Shown here one piece after another: positions 33,838-47,869 of a stretch of DNA of 64,000 bases. A program made the position numbers and the translations under genes. The stretch is from Gordionus sp. m RMFG-2023. Taxonomy: Eukaryota > Nematomorpha > Gordioida > Chordodea > Parachordodidae. The notes beneath the pieces are model-generated. The model worked only from the letters and a program-made list of their open reading frames with translations. It ran no database searches and had not been told where the DNA came from. The first letter of the stretch is position 1; every line of letters starts with the position of its first letter. The stretch lies in assembly GCF_954871325.1 (NCBI RefSeq), contig NC_088778.1, forward strand, positions 7,597,743 through 7,661,742. Direction: 5' to 3'.

Positions 33838-35152
33838 AATACCGGCATATTTTCTAAATAAATTAAATATGAAAAATCTATATAATATACCTTAAAATTA
33901 AAAGAATATATTTTTTTTATTAAAAAAATAACTCAATTTGGCAGATAGATTAATTTATATCCGAAAGATTTGAAAAAGGAAAAATGTTTAATATAATTTA
34001 ATAATGCTCATTCTTTACATTAAACAAAACAATGTGACAAATCATAAATAATTAAATAAAAAATCAAATAAATCAAAAGTTTAAATGACCGTAAATAAAT
34101 ATATATAATTTTGATTTAAAAAATATTGGAGAAATGGTGATGGGATTTTAAGACAGTGAATAGCTTTAATTGAATTAAAATACGTCTTTCATTAACTAGA
34201 TATAAATTCTGTTTATGACACTTATTCCCCATGTCAACATTGTTAAGAAAAATATTCAGGTTCACCTTAGAGTCACTTAATTTATTATCGGGTCATAATA
34301 ATTCAGACGGGGAGTATCGCGAATAGCGTAAAAAATTATCCATATAAACTAACAAAAACATAGGGTAAAAGCATATAAGATATCTATTTTGGCATCACTA
34401 TTTAATTTTTTCTTATGAAACCCATTTAAATCAATAAATCTTTAGTAATTAGTAAAGTATAATTGAGAATTGAAAATTATATATAGACAATTAAAAATAT
34501 ATGTAAAACATTTACAATTTCCGGTTTTATTTTAGCGAAATCGTATCGATTTTTTTCTTCTATATCTTGTAAGTTTAAGTAAGATCAATTTACAATAGAA
34601 TTTATATTGGGAAAACTAGTCGATCTATTTTACGTCATGTTTGGCGGAAGATAAGGTTTAATTATGTTAAGCATAAAAACTCGGTCTCAACACTAGTGAT
34701 AAAGATCAGTATATTGCTAACAGGTTTCTTAATGTAATATATAAATTTGGATAAATGGATACCCATTTTATGGAAAGAAATAAGTTTTATCGAGTTATTT
34801 ATCCAATTATAATAGAACTAATGGAAATCGGTTTTTCACATTAAAGATTAACCTCACTCATTACTATATATCATTTTCTGAAGTTAAAATTTATTCCAAA
34901 GTTTGACAATTTTGCAATAAAATATCATTCAACAATTTTTCTTTAATAAATAAATTAAAATTCCTTATATAGATACAGCCAAAGGCTAGTGAATTGGTAT
35001 TTTGTTTATTTTTCATTTTGGTAGAAACTGCCAAATTTGTTTAAAAAATCTTAATTTTATTATTACATTTTAATTAATTTTGGTTGATGTTTAGCAAATG
35101 AGGTTGTTTTCCGAGATTTCTTGTCATAAAATTATTTTTCCAATTTCAAAAT
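33838..35152. other. Intergenic, AT-rich, nothing recognised
   Basis: No coding frame with composition unlike background and no clear repeat ends seen. Confidence 0.4.
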
Positions 35153-35797
35153 ATGCCCAAAAATATTAACAAAAAAAAATACAAATACTTAATTAATAAT
35201 TTCACATGCCATAATATTAGAGATGATGATAAATTGACAAAACACATTAGAAAAGGACATGGTGAACTTAATTTTAACGATGAAGAAAAGTTTGAAATAG
35301 TAGCTATTAAGAATATTTCTCAAAATTGGACAAATAGCAAAATAATTTTTTTTATTAAATATTTAATTATTTATATTTATTTTATAATAAGATGGCTAAA
35401 ACGGGGAATGTATTTATTACGTGACCTAGAGTTTAAAGAATCTAAAGATTTGTCAGATTCTGAGAATTGTAAATTTATTTAATTAAAATATTTTTACTTT
35501 ATCTTCTTTTTCTGATGATAATAATTTTGAGACTTATAATTCAGACTCGACCATGTGATTCCAATATATTATTTTTAAAAAAAGTAGGACTTATTAAAAA
35601 ATACTTGGCACTGCCTATCAAAGCAAAAATTGTAAAATATCAATTCGCTTGCCTTTGGCAGTATCTCTCATTAACCATGAATTTGAAAATCCAAAATATT
35701 TAAATTATCATAGAGTTGTTCAAATAGCTTCCCAATTGGTTAAATTTACAATATCATATAAATGGCTACATTTTGATCAGTCCAAAAATTGGTAATA
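35153..35797 (+). pseudogene. Coding-like fragment of unknown family, frame broken
   Basis: First part: YLINNFTCHNIRDDDKLTKH then IRKGHGELNFNDEEKFEIV, with C/H spacing vaguely like a zinc finger. After an AT-rich gap, protein-like sequence resumes at about 35540 and shifts frame near 35655 into LAVSLINHEFENPKYLNYHR and FTISYKWLHFDQSKNW. Composition is plainly coding, but the pieces do not form one frame. Could be a dead transposon protein or a retrocopy. Confidence 0.35.
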
Positions 35798-35932
35798 CTT
35801 TTTTTATTTCTTTTTTTTTAAATTTAAATTATAGTTTTTCTTTGATTATTTTATTTTAATAAATTTAGTCTTAGTTTAAGATAATTATGAAATAATCATT
35901 TTTGGTTTTTATCTTTTATCAGAACATATGTA

Positions 35933-36841
35933 GGGGACATGTGCCATAAATGGCCATGTGTGGAAACTGGCCACCGCCCTTTAACTTTTTTCAAAATGTA
36001 TATATTTATGATATGTACCTTACCTAAGTTTTTATTTATTGAATAAGCAATTCAATAAAAAAATATTTCAAATAAACTGTTTATAGTACCTCTTTCTGGG
36101 AAAATCACGTTACACATTTTTTTGTTTGGTGAAAAAATTACTGATTTCGATTACTGATATTTTATATAAATATTATCCTTAGGCATTTAGCATTATTCAC
36201 ACAAAAAATTAGATTTTAAAAACTTTATTTAATAGACATATAAAGGCGTTTAATAATAATAGAGAGGTGAGTATTGACTGGCCATGTATTGGTTGGCCAC
36301 ATTAGCACATTAGCACATTCACATATTAATATTAAAATGAAAAGCTCTTGCAAAACAACATTTGGTGAAGTAAAATGATGAACAAGCTTAAGAATGTTTA
36401 GTAAAATGATAATTAAGATATTAATTTATAATATTATCATTAAATAGATGTGGTAATAAATTGAGATTTTAATACTAATTAAATTAGTGTATAATTAATT
36501 TTTTATATAACTAAAAAATGTATAAACATTAACATAGGTCTTTTACAAGTATTTCATATTGTATTATTTCATATTTATAATAAAATTCTTAAATAATATA
36601 TTATGACCAGTTAACACACTATATGGCCAGTCAATACATAGTATGTATTAACTGGCCAGAAAAACAACTTTCACATAATCTCATTTAGCTCATAAAGTAT
36701 TTTACTAGAGCTTTGATTTAAATTTTATTTTAAAGATTAATATTTAGGCTACACATTGATATAAAATTTGTTTGGTTAAACATAAATTTTAATACCTTTT
36801 TTTCAAAAAAGCAAAAAAATGGCCATTCATGGCACATTTCC
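35933..36841. mobile_element. TA-flanked element with TGGCCA motifs, copy 2
   Basis: 909 bp, the inverse of the copy at 26710-27620, similar along its whole length. Left end TAGGGGACATGTGCC, right end GGCACATTTCC (outer bases changed). Carries the same ACTGGCCA units plus a short TAGCACAT duplication. Confidence 0.75.
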
Positions 36842-39659
36842 AGCTCAAAAATTAGTCTTCATATTCTATTCACGTCTTTGAATCAAATGCGCAGGTTAGT
36901 CTGAAACCTCGATTAATCAAATTGAGTTAATTTTGAAGCTGATTAAAACATAAATTGGGTAAATAAAATAACAAATAGGCAAAGTTAAATGAAAGGATGG
37001 GCGTATCCTGACATGTTCAAGATCAATATATAGTGATCTTGAAATGCCTCAAACTATTCATATATAAAACCGCAGCAAGCCAGTAGTATAGATTTTTTAT
37101 TAAAAAAATAATTAGGAATTTATAAAATCATTGTTTTTATTAATGATATAGTTTTAAATTTATCAGGATATTTAAAATTATCAAAGTAACCGAATATATC
37201 AATAAATATTGAATCTAATCTAATTACTTGTTTATACACAATATATATATATACTAGTATAAAACAAGACTGTTATACTAGGTGTTGAAGTTAATGATGT
37301 AATGTTGTAAACTAACCAGGAGTATAATCCCGAAAACTTACCTCCTTTCGTAAATATCCTTTTTAACTAATAAAAATCCTCCCTCCATCCTCCATATACA
37401 ATATATTACTGTAGCCAATAAATTTGAAAGAAATATATGTAAATTAATAATTTTTAAAAATAACGATTAATATAATTCAAAAGCATTTTTATAAAAAAAA
37501 ACATGAAAACTCAAAATTATTTTTTATAAAATATAACAATAAGTGGACCCAAAGACTCAATAATTTATGGCGGTAAACCCCGCCTAATAGAAATTTTTTC
37601 CTATAGGAAAATCATAGATGCGTCAATGATACTATCAGAAGAAGTTAATAATTTATTACTTTTATTGGCCTGCCTTTATTTTCAATGAATAATAATATGA
37701 TTAACATAAAATAATCAATCTCCATAGCTCATCATAAAATGAATGTCTACTAATTTCAGATAAATAAGAAATTAAAAATCATATTTTAAAATTTAAAAAA
37801 AAATTGCTCATTCCATTTTTCAACCCCTTTTTTGTTTTGTAAAAATATAAAAATTATAGAGGACAATGGAATGGGAAGAAAGAAAAAGAGAATGTAAAGA
37901 AGGGAAATAAAGTGAAGTAGAAAAAAGAATATTTAACAAATATGTAATCTTTAAGCGATATATTTGCATAAATCATTTAACCATATGTAATCGATTATTG
38001 ATTAAATTAATATAAAATTCATACACTCTCCACTCCACCTTTATATGCATAGCATATTATATTTTAAATTGACAACATATTTCCAATTATATACTATATG
38101 GTAATCCAATACCACTAAATGTTTGATTTATACTTCCTGAATTTGTAAAATATTGATCAAAAGTTCTAAAATATTATCATCCAATAAGTATATTTTATTT
38201 AAGTATTTTTAAACGTGAAAAGAACATCAAATTAAAAAAGGGGGTACAATAAGGAGTTAACTTTTTAATAATAAATCTGTAAAAAAAAATAATTTTACTG
38301 ACAAATTATACTTATAATTTTTAATAAATTAACAGAAAGAGTGGTATTTTTTTATTTATAACTATCACTTTACATGCCGGTAATAAAGTGAGTAAACTAA
38401 GATGTTGTTTATTCTTGAAAAGTCTAATTATAGTGTTTGTTATGTAAATGGTATTTCTTAAAATAACTAATTACATTCACTATTACAGCTTTCAAAGATC
38501 TATTTTACAAATTATTTATATAAAATCATCATTTTTATTTTTAATATAATTTATTTTTTTTATTATAAAAGATAATTTTGCGATTTCAATATTTAATAAA
38601 AAAATATGCCACAATGTATATTATTTATTTTTACTGAAAAAAAACCTCAATATAATATTTATCTTTTTTAGAAAAAAATTGTCTTAATAAAATTGTCTTA
38701 ATAAAATTGTATATGATTCTAATAATAAAATATTTAAAAAAATTAATGGCTTTCTAGTTTCTTCAAAAATATGCTTCCCTAGACAAAATAAACGTATTAT
38801 AAGACAGTTGTTAAAGTGATATCAAGATTTAATATTCTCTGTATCCTATATAGATATATTTCCATAAAAATATCTATACATATTTCAAACTCTAAAGTTC
38901 TGTCATGCTTTTTTCTTTCTTTCTTTTCTAACATTTTTTCATTCTCTATCCTATTTTGATTTGTTTTAAGTGTTTGGTGGCATTTATTTTTGGTATTTTT
39001 TCCTCGTTTTTATGTTTTTAAAAAAAAAAATTCTTGTACTTTTTAGGCTGTTTAGCCGACGCTAAATAGCAGGTTCTTAAATAAATCGAACCAGGATACA
39101 GCCTGATTATTTATAGATAAATTTGATAGATGCACATTGCGAAAATTTTATTTTACATTTTTATATTAATATTAAAAATATTTAAATTTTATCCTATATT
39201 TATAATAAATTTATATAATATCCGTCCTAGTTTACTTTTTTCCAATTGAAGAAAAGTTTTGTAATTACACAATGGATAAGGAAAATATGGTAAATGATTA
39301 AAATAATTATACATTATGAATTTTAAGATAGTTGATATTGATGAAGAAGAAATGATCAATACAGCATCAGATAATTTTTCAAACTTGAATGGTAAACACT
39401 AGAAAATTTAAAGAAAAGATAATTGACGTAATGATTAGTTGATAAAATTTCAATGTTACTAAAGAGAAAATCACAAGAAAAAAAAAATTGAAAAATCTAT
39501 TTTCATTTATTTTTTTAAAGTAACCCCAAATATAAATTTTAACACAATAAAATTTTGAGTAATTATTTTTAGGATGAATATCTGGATTTTACTATAATTA
39601 AATATTATCTTAATATAAACTTATTACTCATAAAGTATAGCTTTATACTACCTTCAACT
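36842..39659. other. Intergenic, AT-rich, nothing recognised
   Basis: Very AT-rich with several short A and T runs. No gene or intact element was identified. Confidence 0.4.
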
Positions 39660-41056
39660 CAGAGATGCGAACAAGGTTAAAAAAATAGGTGGGTTCGGTT
39701 CAGGGAAATATTTTTGAACCCTGGTTCAGCTCGGGTTTAAGAATTTTTGAATTGATAAAAAAAATTCTATATTTAAATCATAATTAAAAAACTAAACATA
39801 CATTTAGTATAAAAATAAATTTTTTATTTTATTTATGGGCAAAATATAGTTAAAAATACTAAGCATAGTCATGTATCAATTTTAAAAATTATATTTAGAT
39901 TTCTTTATTTAACAATATCCAATATAATAATTTTTACTTTGACTTGTTCACTTTCATTTTCCTCTAATTAATATTCTCTGGGAATCAGTTAAAAATTTAA
40001 AATAAATGGCAAATGAATTTAATTATTTAAAATTATTAACACTCCAATAGGGATTTTTGAGATTTAATTTAAAAAAATTTTAAAATGGAGTAGGGGAGAC
40101 TGGGGTTAGTCGAATCATTTTTTACAAAATTGGCTATAGCTCTTGTTATTTTATAGATAATATAAAAAATAATATATGATTGGATACCTAAAACTATACT
40201 CTATAAAGGTGTCTTATAAAAAATCTTAAGAATATAATCATTTTTTTTAAATTTTATTTTTTGTAAAAGTAAAAATTTTTTTCAATAAGCCCCAATAGCG
40301 GGGTGAAGCAAACCACTTCAAGGGGCTTCCTAAACCATTGGTTTTATAGGCCATAATAAATTAAAATTTATATTTATTAATAATGATATGTATGTATAGA
40401 ATATTTTATTATTTTATTGTTCATAATATCATATTATACTTATAAATTGAAGCTAATTATATATAAAAATTGAAACTTAATTTTGGTTAATTTAATAAAC
40501 ATTTTGGACACAAAAAATATGAATTTTAAGGAGAGATTAAGATTTCTTAGCATAAATCCTAAATACCAATCATAAACAGCCATGAAATTGCCTTTTCAAG
40601 ATTTTGAAATTTTTTCATCATTAATTGCCAGAATTGACATGTATGGTTTAGCAAACCCCGCTAGCTCAAAATTGACAAATCATGATTGAAATAATATCTA
40701 GATCTGATAAATACTTATAAAACTTACCCAAATTATAGAAGAATGTTTAAACATTGTAATAAAATTTAATTCATATAAATGTTTATATATTTTAAAAAAA
40801 AATTAAAATTCTGTCATGTAAAAATTTTTTTGAAATTTCATCAAAAATATAAATTTCTTAAATTAAATTTTTAGTAATTAATTATTTCAAAATATATTTT
40901 GTCCATAGATGTATACTAATGAAAACTATATTAGGATAAATTTTAACCTTCTGGTGTATTTAATTTTAAAATGAGATTAAGTGGTTTGCCAAGCTCCGGA
41001 GATCTCCCAAAAACCCGGGTTTTCTTCTCAGGGTTCGGGTTCGGTTTGAATCCCTG
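39660..41056. mobile_element. hAT-type MITE (GGGTTCGGTTC family) with a nested insertion
   Basis: Left end CAGAGATGCGAAC with GGGTTCGGTTCAGGG inside; right end GGGTTCGGTTTGAATCCCTG. Flanks CTTCAACT and CTTCCTGT share five of eight bases. Split by another element at 40093-41008. A related end, CCGGGTTCAGG ... GGGTTCGGGTTCACATCCCTG, occurs at about 18170-18219. Confidence 0.55.
40093..41008. mobile_element. Nested element, GGGGAGACTGGGG end
   Basis: Starts GGGGAGACTGGGGTTAG and ends CTCCGGAGATCTCCC; subterminal AAACCACTT and TGGTTTGCC motifs recur inside. No coding. Scraps with GGGGAGACCGGGG-like ends occur at about 44094-44112, 55290-55308, 56351-56366 and 58582-58600. Confidence 0.5.
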
Positions 41057-42185
41057 CTTCCTGTAACAGGTAAAAGATTTTGTATGATAAAAAAAAATGT
41101 TTACGAATAAATTGGAAGTCTTTAGTTAAAAAAGCTTTTAAAATGTTTTTTTATTAAAACTAAAATAATAATATTATATTCTCATTCCATTATATATTTT
41201 ATTTATAAACAAAGTATATCCAACCGAATAAAAAATATCTGTTTTTCTTTTTTTTAATAAAAATTCAATTTCGTCATCATGCAAACCTTACAAGATTATA
41301 ATATAAAATATATTTTAATTGTATCTTAAATGTATGTTTGAAAAATTTATATCTGTATCTAGATAATTTTATGCCTTACAACTGTATTTAGATATATTCG
41401 AATATCATGTTTGAATACTCTGCTATAGAATGCTTGATTATATAAAGATAATGAACGAGATATATATAAATATTCAAATTTGAAATAAAATAATAGTAAA
41501 AAAAATTTTTGCAAAAATGTAATTAGTTACTTTAACAACGCTAGGCAACCTTTAAATTTCTGATAATTTTTTGCTCCTCTAACAAAATCTCTTCTTCCTA
41601 TATAAATTCCAAAAAAATGTGTTTCATTTAAAATCTACCGAAAGAAAAATCGAGAATAAAACTTAAAATTTAACAATATATAAATTGATTTTACGAATTT
41701 GTATTACAATGATAATAAAAACATTTAAATGCTATAATTATATATTAATCGAGACAATTTTATAATTTTAAATATCTTCATTTTTTTAAAAAAAATAATA
41801 AGAATCATGTAAAATATCAGTAAAAATAATAGAAAAATTAAGACAATTTACCATAACAAATTATGTAAATCCTTCTTTTATTATTTTCAAATTATTTTAT
41901 TATATAAAAAAAAATTTAATGTTATTTCTTTATAAAAATCACTAAAAGCTTTTCATCTCCATATAATTTATGTAAAAGGAATATTTTTTATATTAAAACA
42001 AATGATATATGATGATGGTCGTTTGGTATGGTAGGCATAAAAGTATAATTTTACGAGAGTGATAAACAGGGATAAAGAAAATGTTGAGTGTCGAAATATT
42101 TTTAATTTTTAAATGTACAAATAACAATTTATGGACTTTAAAATTTTAAAGGCCTGGGACTCATTCCTGAATAATGTTGTTATAT

Positions 42186-42341
42186 ACACAAAAATATTTC
42201 GCAAGCATGAAGATTTTACTTATAGGTGGCACAAAGATTTGGACACCTTTAAGAGAAATCGCGAGGCTTAAGCAATATTTTTTGGTTAAAATATTGTGGT
42301 AACCGTTTTTAAAATCTAGGTAAATCGAGCCGTTTAACAAC
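42186..42341. mobile_element. Palindromic hAT-type MITE, copy 7 (left end lost)
   Basis: Right arm AATCGAGCCGTTTAACAACA and the centre AGATTTTACTTATAGGTGG are clear; the outer left arm is missing. Confidence 0.65.
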
Positions 42342-45269
42342 AGATCTGTAGCTACGAGGGAGCGCTTCCTTCTCTCAAATTTTGGTATACAGTATGAAAA
42401 TTTAATTATAGAAAAGATATGTAGAAATTATTAATATTATGAATAAAAATTATATTATACCTTTAAAGAATTATAATTGTTATTCCATCGTTTACATTAG
42501 GGCTTCATCAACAGCTTCTTACGAGGCTTCATTCTCGAAATTCTATAAAGTTTCAATGAAAGTTGAACGCAAACAAAATTTAGTGATAATAGCTTATGGA
42601 AAAAAAATTTACATTGGCTAATTCATATGTTAAAATTTAAAATTTTAAAATCGTCGTATTATAACTATAATTGTTTTGAATGTTTATAGTTGATTGCATT
42701 TCTAATTTTTAATAAAAATATTTTCATTATTACCCGTCCCTTGAAATTGTAAGAATATTTTTAGACCCTGGCAGGCTCGAAAAATTTTAACGGAAGACCA
42801 GTAATAATTTCCATAAATTTGCATTATTAAGATTTAATAAAATTACGAAATTCAGGGAAAGCACAAAAAAATGTATTTCACAAATTACCCAGCCTATACC
42901 AAAAAATATCTTGCACAATCTAACTCAAGTTTTCTTCTATTAAATTGATGTTATTGGAAATGTTTTTCTTACAATTAATCATCATCAGCAAAATGTTTGT
43001 CGCAATCAAGGAATCCTTTAAACAATTATTCAAAGCGATCCAAAACATCATATATATTTTTTCTGTGAGCATTATTAGATATCTAATTCAATAATGTCGT
43101 TTTGCATTATTTTATTTACAAGATTCACCCAACTGGTCATATCAAAATTAATCACCCAAAAAAAATTCCATGAAATAAAAACTCACCTCTGTGCTACACT
43201 ACAATTTTCTTAAATTATTTGCAACAATTACTCGAGTATCATAAATTACCAACCTGATATCGGACCATTTTTTAGTAATTTTTACTTGGAAATCCTATCG
43301 AATTTCCTATAATGGTTTTATTGAAACTATTGATTGATCGTTTAAAATTTATCATCCTTAAATTAATTTAATATATCTATTCTATTAATGACCAATTAGT
43401 GTGAAATTTATAATACGGGTTAAAAAAGGGGAGTTTATTTGACAAAAGATTTTAAAATTGTTGCAACCCAATATAGCTTAGACTATTTTAACCTCTAGAT
43501 AAACGCCTTTGTTGCTCTTCCCCATTAAGCACAACTCTGATTTTCTAAGTGTGTTTAAAAAAATTTGCTTAATATTCAAATATGAGTGATCCTAGAATGG
43601 TAGGACGGTTACAATTCTATGTGCTTAACAGATTAGTCGGCCATAAACTTTCCTTCACCTATTAAGATCAGAAAACCAAAAAATTTACAAATAAAGTTCC
43701 AACTCTCAGAAAAAAAGGTAAGATGCGGCTTTGTATTTGACACATGCTGTGACTGTGAAAGTAATTGGACTTCTACTCTGGTAGCTGGTGCGAGGGGGGG
43801 GGGATTATGCTATAATATCATTGAAATTAGTGGGAGGTGTGTAGTTATGAAGACACTATCGTCTTTTGAATAAAATTGTAGGGGGCAAAGAATAGGAGAT
43901 AGTTACAGGTGTTTTTTTAAAAATAATTATTTAATTTTCATTTTTTTAAATTTTATATTTGATAAAAACCCGAAAGCTTTTTTTTTCTTCAATATTAATT
44001 TCTATCAAATAAAACTACTTTTAAATATTTTGGAAAATTTAATTCTCCTTTTCTCCTTTATTTTATAGCCCTTCAATTTTCTATGGACAATATAACCCCG
44101 GTCTCCCCTACTTTGGATTTTTTGCTAATTTTTATGGTTGTTAAAAGGAGAGGAGGCAAAATCTTGGAGAGTGTAAAAAATTTATTTTTATCTTTGGTGG
44201 GGGGGGGGGTGGAAGTATATAATGTTTGTAACTAAAAAATGTATATACAGAGAAAAAACATACTTATTTCTTCTTTCCCTCTATCCGCACCTTGCATCTT
44301 TTATTTTTGTAATATTTACATTAACTTGAATAAATCTAGGTCTAGTGGCTCTAACCACGAAAGCTTATAGAACTTAAAGACAATTTTATAGAAGAACTAA
44401 TTTTATTCATTGTAGATATTACTCACAATAATCTTCATTTTCCCTTTTAATTCTAAAAATAAATAATATAGAAAACAAAAAGTATACCAGATTTTATATA
44501 ACAGATTTAGATGGAAAAAATTACTTTGTCCAATAATATTATATTATTTTTTTTGTATATAATTTTTTTTAAAAATTGTTTATTAATAAATCATTAAACC
44601 AATCATCTATTAATAAAGATGAATAAGAATATAATAAAAATTTCTGTCTTATTCTTTTTGCACATTTTGATTTATAAAGTAAAAGTGGTTATTGAAATGA
44701 ACATAAATGTAAGTGTATAATCTTTATTTTTCTTATTCTTATCAAGGTTTGAGCAATTCTTTTATAATCGATAATTATTCAATTTTCCTAAGATTAAAAC
44801 TAAAATTTAACAATTGTTACAGGATTTTATAGGATAAAATAACAAAAATATAAAAAATGGGATCCTTATTATTAATATACCATATCGATATAATATAAAA
44901 GAAACGCTCTAGTTTTTAGAAAAATGTCATATTCGTTATTTAATAAAAAAATCTAAAAACTGAAAGGAAAATTTAATTATTTATTATTAAAAATAATTTT
45001 TTTTGTCAATTAACCATGGTTCATTAAGCATAAGAATAGTTTTTTAAAAAAATTTTTATTTGGTATTTCCTTTTTCGTTTTAAAAAATGGAAGAAAGGAT
45101 AGAGATATTAGAGGGGTACATAAATTAAATGCTTTATAAAAAATTGAATTTATAATATGATTTAGATTTTTATGAATTGGCATAATGATATTAGATATAA
45201 TTTATTAGTGTAAAGATATTATTAAAATTGAAATACTATGTTACCTGCCTCTTTTGGAAAGGAAGAAAA

Positions 45270-45300
45270 GGAAGGAAGGAAGGAAGGAAGGAAGGAAGGA
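45270..45300. repeat. (GGAA)n microsatellite
   Basis: About 7.5 perfect GGAA units after an imperfect GGAAAGGAAGAAAAG lead-in. Confidence 0.95.
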
Positions 45301-46028
45301 TCCACGCTCAAAATGTGAGAAGTCGATTTATAATTAAAATATAATAATATCCAATATTTAATATAAATCATCATGTGATTTTAAAAAACAATGAGAATAT
45401 AAACTTGCGTTTTAATTTCCAGAACATTTCAAACTATTCTGCAAAGATTTTTCTCCGGAATCCCTACTGTTCCTCGTTCCACCCATAACACCACTCAACC
45501 ATATCCTGAACTTTTTATATCTCTTAATATTAATAATATAATAATGTAAATGAATGAAGAGAATAATAATACTTTAAATAATAAAGTTGCAATACAATAT
45601 CATGCCTTTGCTTAATTTTTATTTTCGTTAAGTTTACTTTTATTCTTAATTTTCTCTTTATGTAACCCATTTTTTATTAAAAATATATCAAATGGCAATC
45701 ATACCTCACTTCATGTTCTTATTATTATATGTCAATCATTTTTCTATTTTTTATTTAACTTAATTTTTTAAAATTAATTATATTTATTTTAAAATTTAAT
45801 TTAATCTGTTTTTTTAGATTAAATTAAAATCGATGTCGATTTTATATATTAAAAAAAAACATTTTGTGTGGGATTAAGGTATTAAGTTATCAGAAAAAAC
45901 CAACAAACAATACATATAATAGGAAAGTTATTTTATATAAAAATAACTAATTATAATTATATAAAGAAAATATTTTTTTTAAATTCTAACATAAATGATA
46001 GTAAACTAGACTGGAGATAGTGCTATTT

Positions 46029-46061
46029 GAAAGAAAGAAAGAAAGAAAGAAAGAAAGAAAA
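46029..46061. repeat. (GAAA)n microsatellite
   Basis: About eight perfect AAGA/GAAA units. Confidence 0.95.
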
Positions 46062-46517
46062 TATCATTTTAATTATTACTTACATAAGATAAAATTAGAT
46101 TTTATTTTGCAAGATAAAAAACATTATTTTTACAAAAAAATCTAAATAGTATTGATGATGAATATATTAAATTTGTAATAGAATACCATATATAGTTTGC
46201 CATTTGATTCAAAAAATTTGATATGGACAACTACTCCTCACTACTCCTTAGGCTGATCTAATAAAAAATACAGAAATGCGAATTGACCAAAAATGGGATT
46301 TTTTTTAAAAAAATTTAATGTCAGATTTATTCATCACGGCGATTTTAAGATTGATTGTTTATATTTTTTCTGGGTTATTTTTTATTTATAATTTTTGCAA
46401 ATTCGTAGCTGGACTCCCCTTGAAGATAAAAAAAAATTAGATTTAAAATGAAACAATAAGAGATTGAAGGGAAATTTAATCAATATAATATGCCAATTTT
46501 ATTTTTCGAGTCTTCAT

Positions 46518-46971
46518 TAGTGAAGGTCAATGGTCGGGTCCTATCGGTCTTAGACCGGGACCAAACCGGATAATAGACTGATCCTTTTTGAGGGCCATAG
46601 ACCGGACCCATCTTCTTTTAGCCTAGACCGGTCTTTTATTAATATTTAAGTATTGCTTTACTATTCAATTAATGTAATTTATTTCTTATATTTTATTTTA
46701 TGTTATTTTCCTAGAAGGGTTATTTTCGTTTTGGTGAATTTTTAAATAATTTTTATTTTGCAATAAGAAAACCATAAATTTGTCAAAGAATCATTTTATT
46801 TATAGTCCCAAAAACAAAAATATTTTTAAAATAACAAAAAAATAAAAAACCGGTCCTGGGCCGTTCTTTTTAGGACTACGGTCTGGATCAATTTTTTTTA
46901 AAGAAAAGGCCTGATCCGATCAAAATTCAACGGTCCGGTCCAGACTAAAAACCGGACTATGACCTTCACTA
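46518..46971. mobile_element. hAT-type MITE with GGTCC motifs
   Basis: 454 bp. Ends TAGTGAAGGTCAATGGTCGG and GACTATGACCTTCACTA are inverted; subterminal blocks repeat GGTCC, GGTCT and ACCGG motifs. Flanks GTCTTCAT and ATCTTTAA match at five of eight. AT-rich core, no coding. Its GGTCC motif style is shared with the element at 9195-10129. Confidence 0.65.
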
Positions 46972-47869
46972 ATCTTTAAACTTGTAAATATTAACGAAAA
47001 GTGTTTATAAATGATTCCATTTTGTAGCTAGCTAACTCCTCTTTTTAATATTTATGTTTAATTTTTTAGAAATAATTCAACTTTTTAAAATATTTGAATC
47101 TTTTTAAGTGAAAAATGGGCCCATTGGAAATAGATTACAGGGTAAATTAACTTTATCTATACTTGACAACTTATTTCTTTATAATTTCTGAGCTCATTTT
47201 ATTTGCGTCATAACTTAATTTTACCTTTTATTCTTCAGCCTTTTTAAATTGCTTAGAAATAATAGTTTAACTGACATAAATGGTCACATTTGTCCCCCTA
47301 GACCAATATTTTGACAAATGAAAACTAAAAATACTAATAGTTTATAATTTAAACTCACAAAGATGATGAAGTAGAATTTGGTATTTCATTTGATATATAA
47401 TAATGATTACTTAAGATTAATATTAAAAATCTAGATAAAAAATTAGTAAATTAATTAATTTAATTTATTTTTTTAAGGTATAAAAACATAATACTTAGTT
47501 AACATAGGATAAATATTCTTTGTAAATAATAGATTTTATCATAATTATGTACATAAGGTTTATTTTTAAAACTTTGTACTTTATTGTTTTTACTATAAGA
47601 AATTGTCCTGCAAACCCTTGGAAGTCTCGGTCTCCCTTAGTTCTAGGAAATAATTACGATTTTCACTAATATTTAGCACTACATCGTTGTGGCACCTCTT
47701 AATACCATGAAATTTACATGTATTTTATAAATAATCCTTAAATATATCTCTCTGTGATACTTAACCTGAGATGGGGGAGGAGTCGATACTATCTTCACTA
47801 TAAACAAGTAGCGGATATGAGTAAATCTTGGCGTGTTGGCACCAATTTATTTGAAGATGCTGACCTATT

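Larger units (their letters stand above)
42342..46517. other. Intergenic with homopolymers and microsatellites
   Basis: No supported gene. Holds G-runs at 43794-43803 and 44199-44209, an ACCCCGGTCTCCCCTACT scrap at 44094, and the GGAA and GAAA repeats listed separately. Confidence 0.4.
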
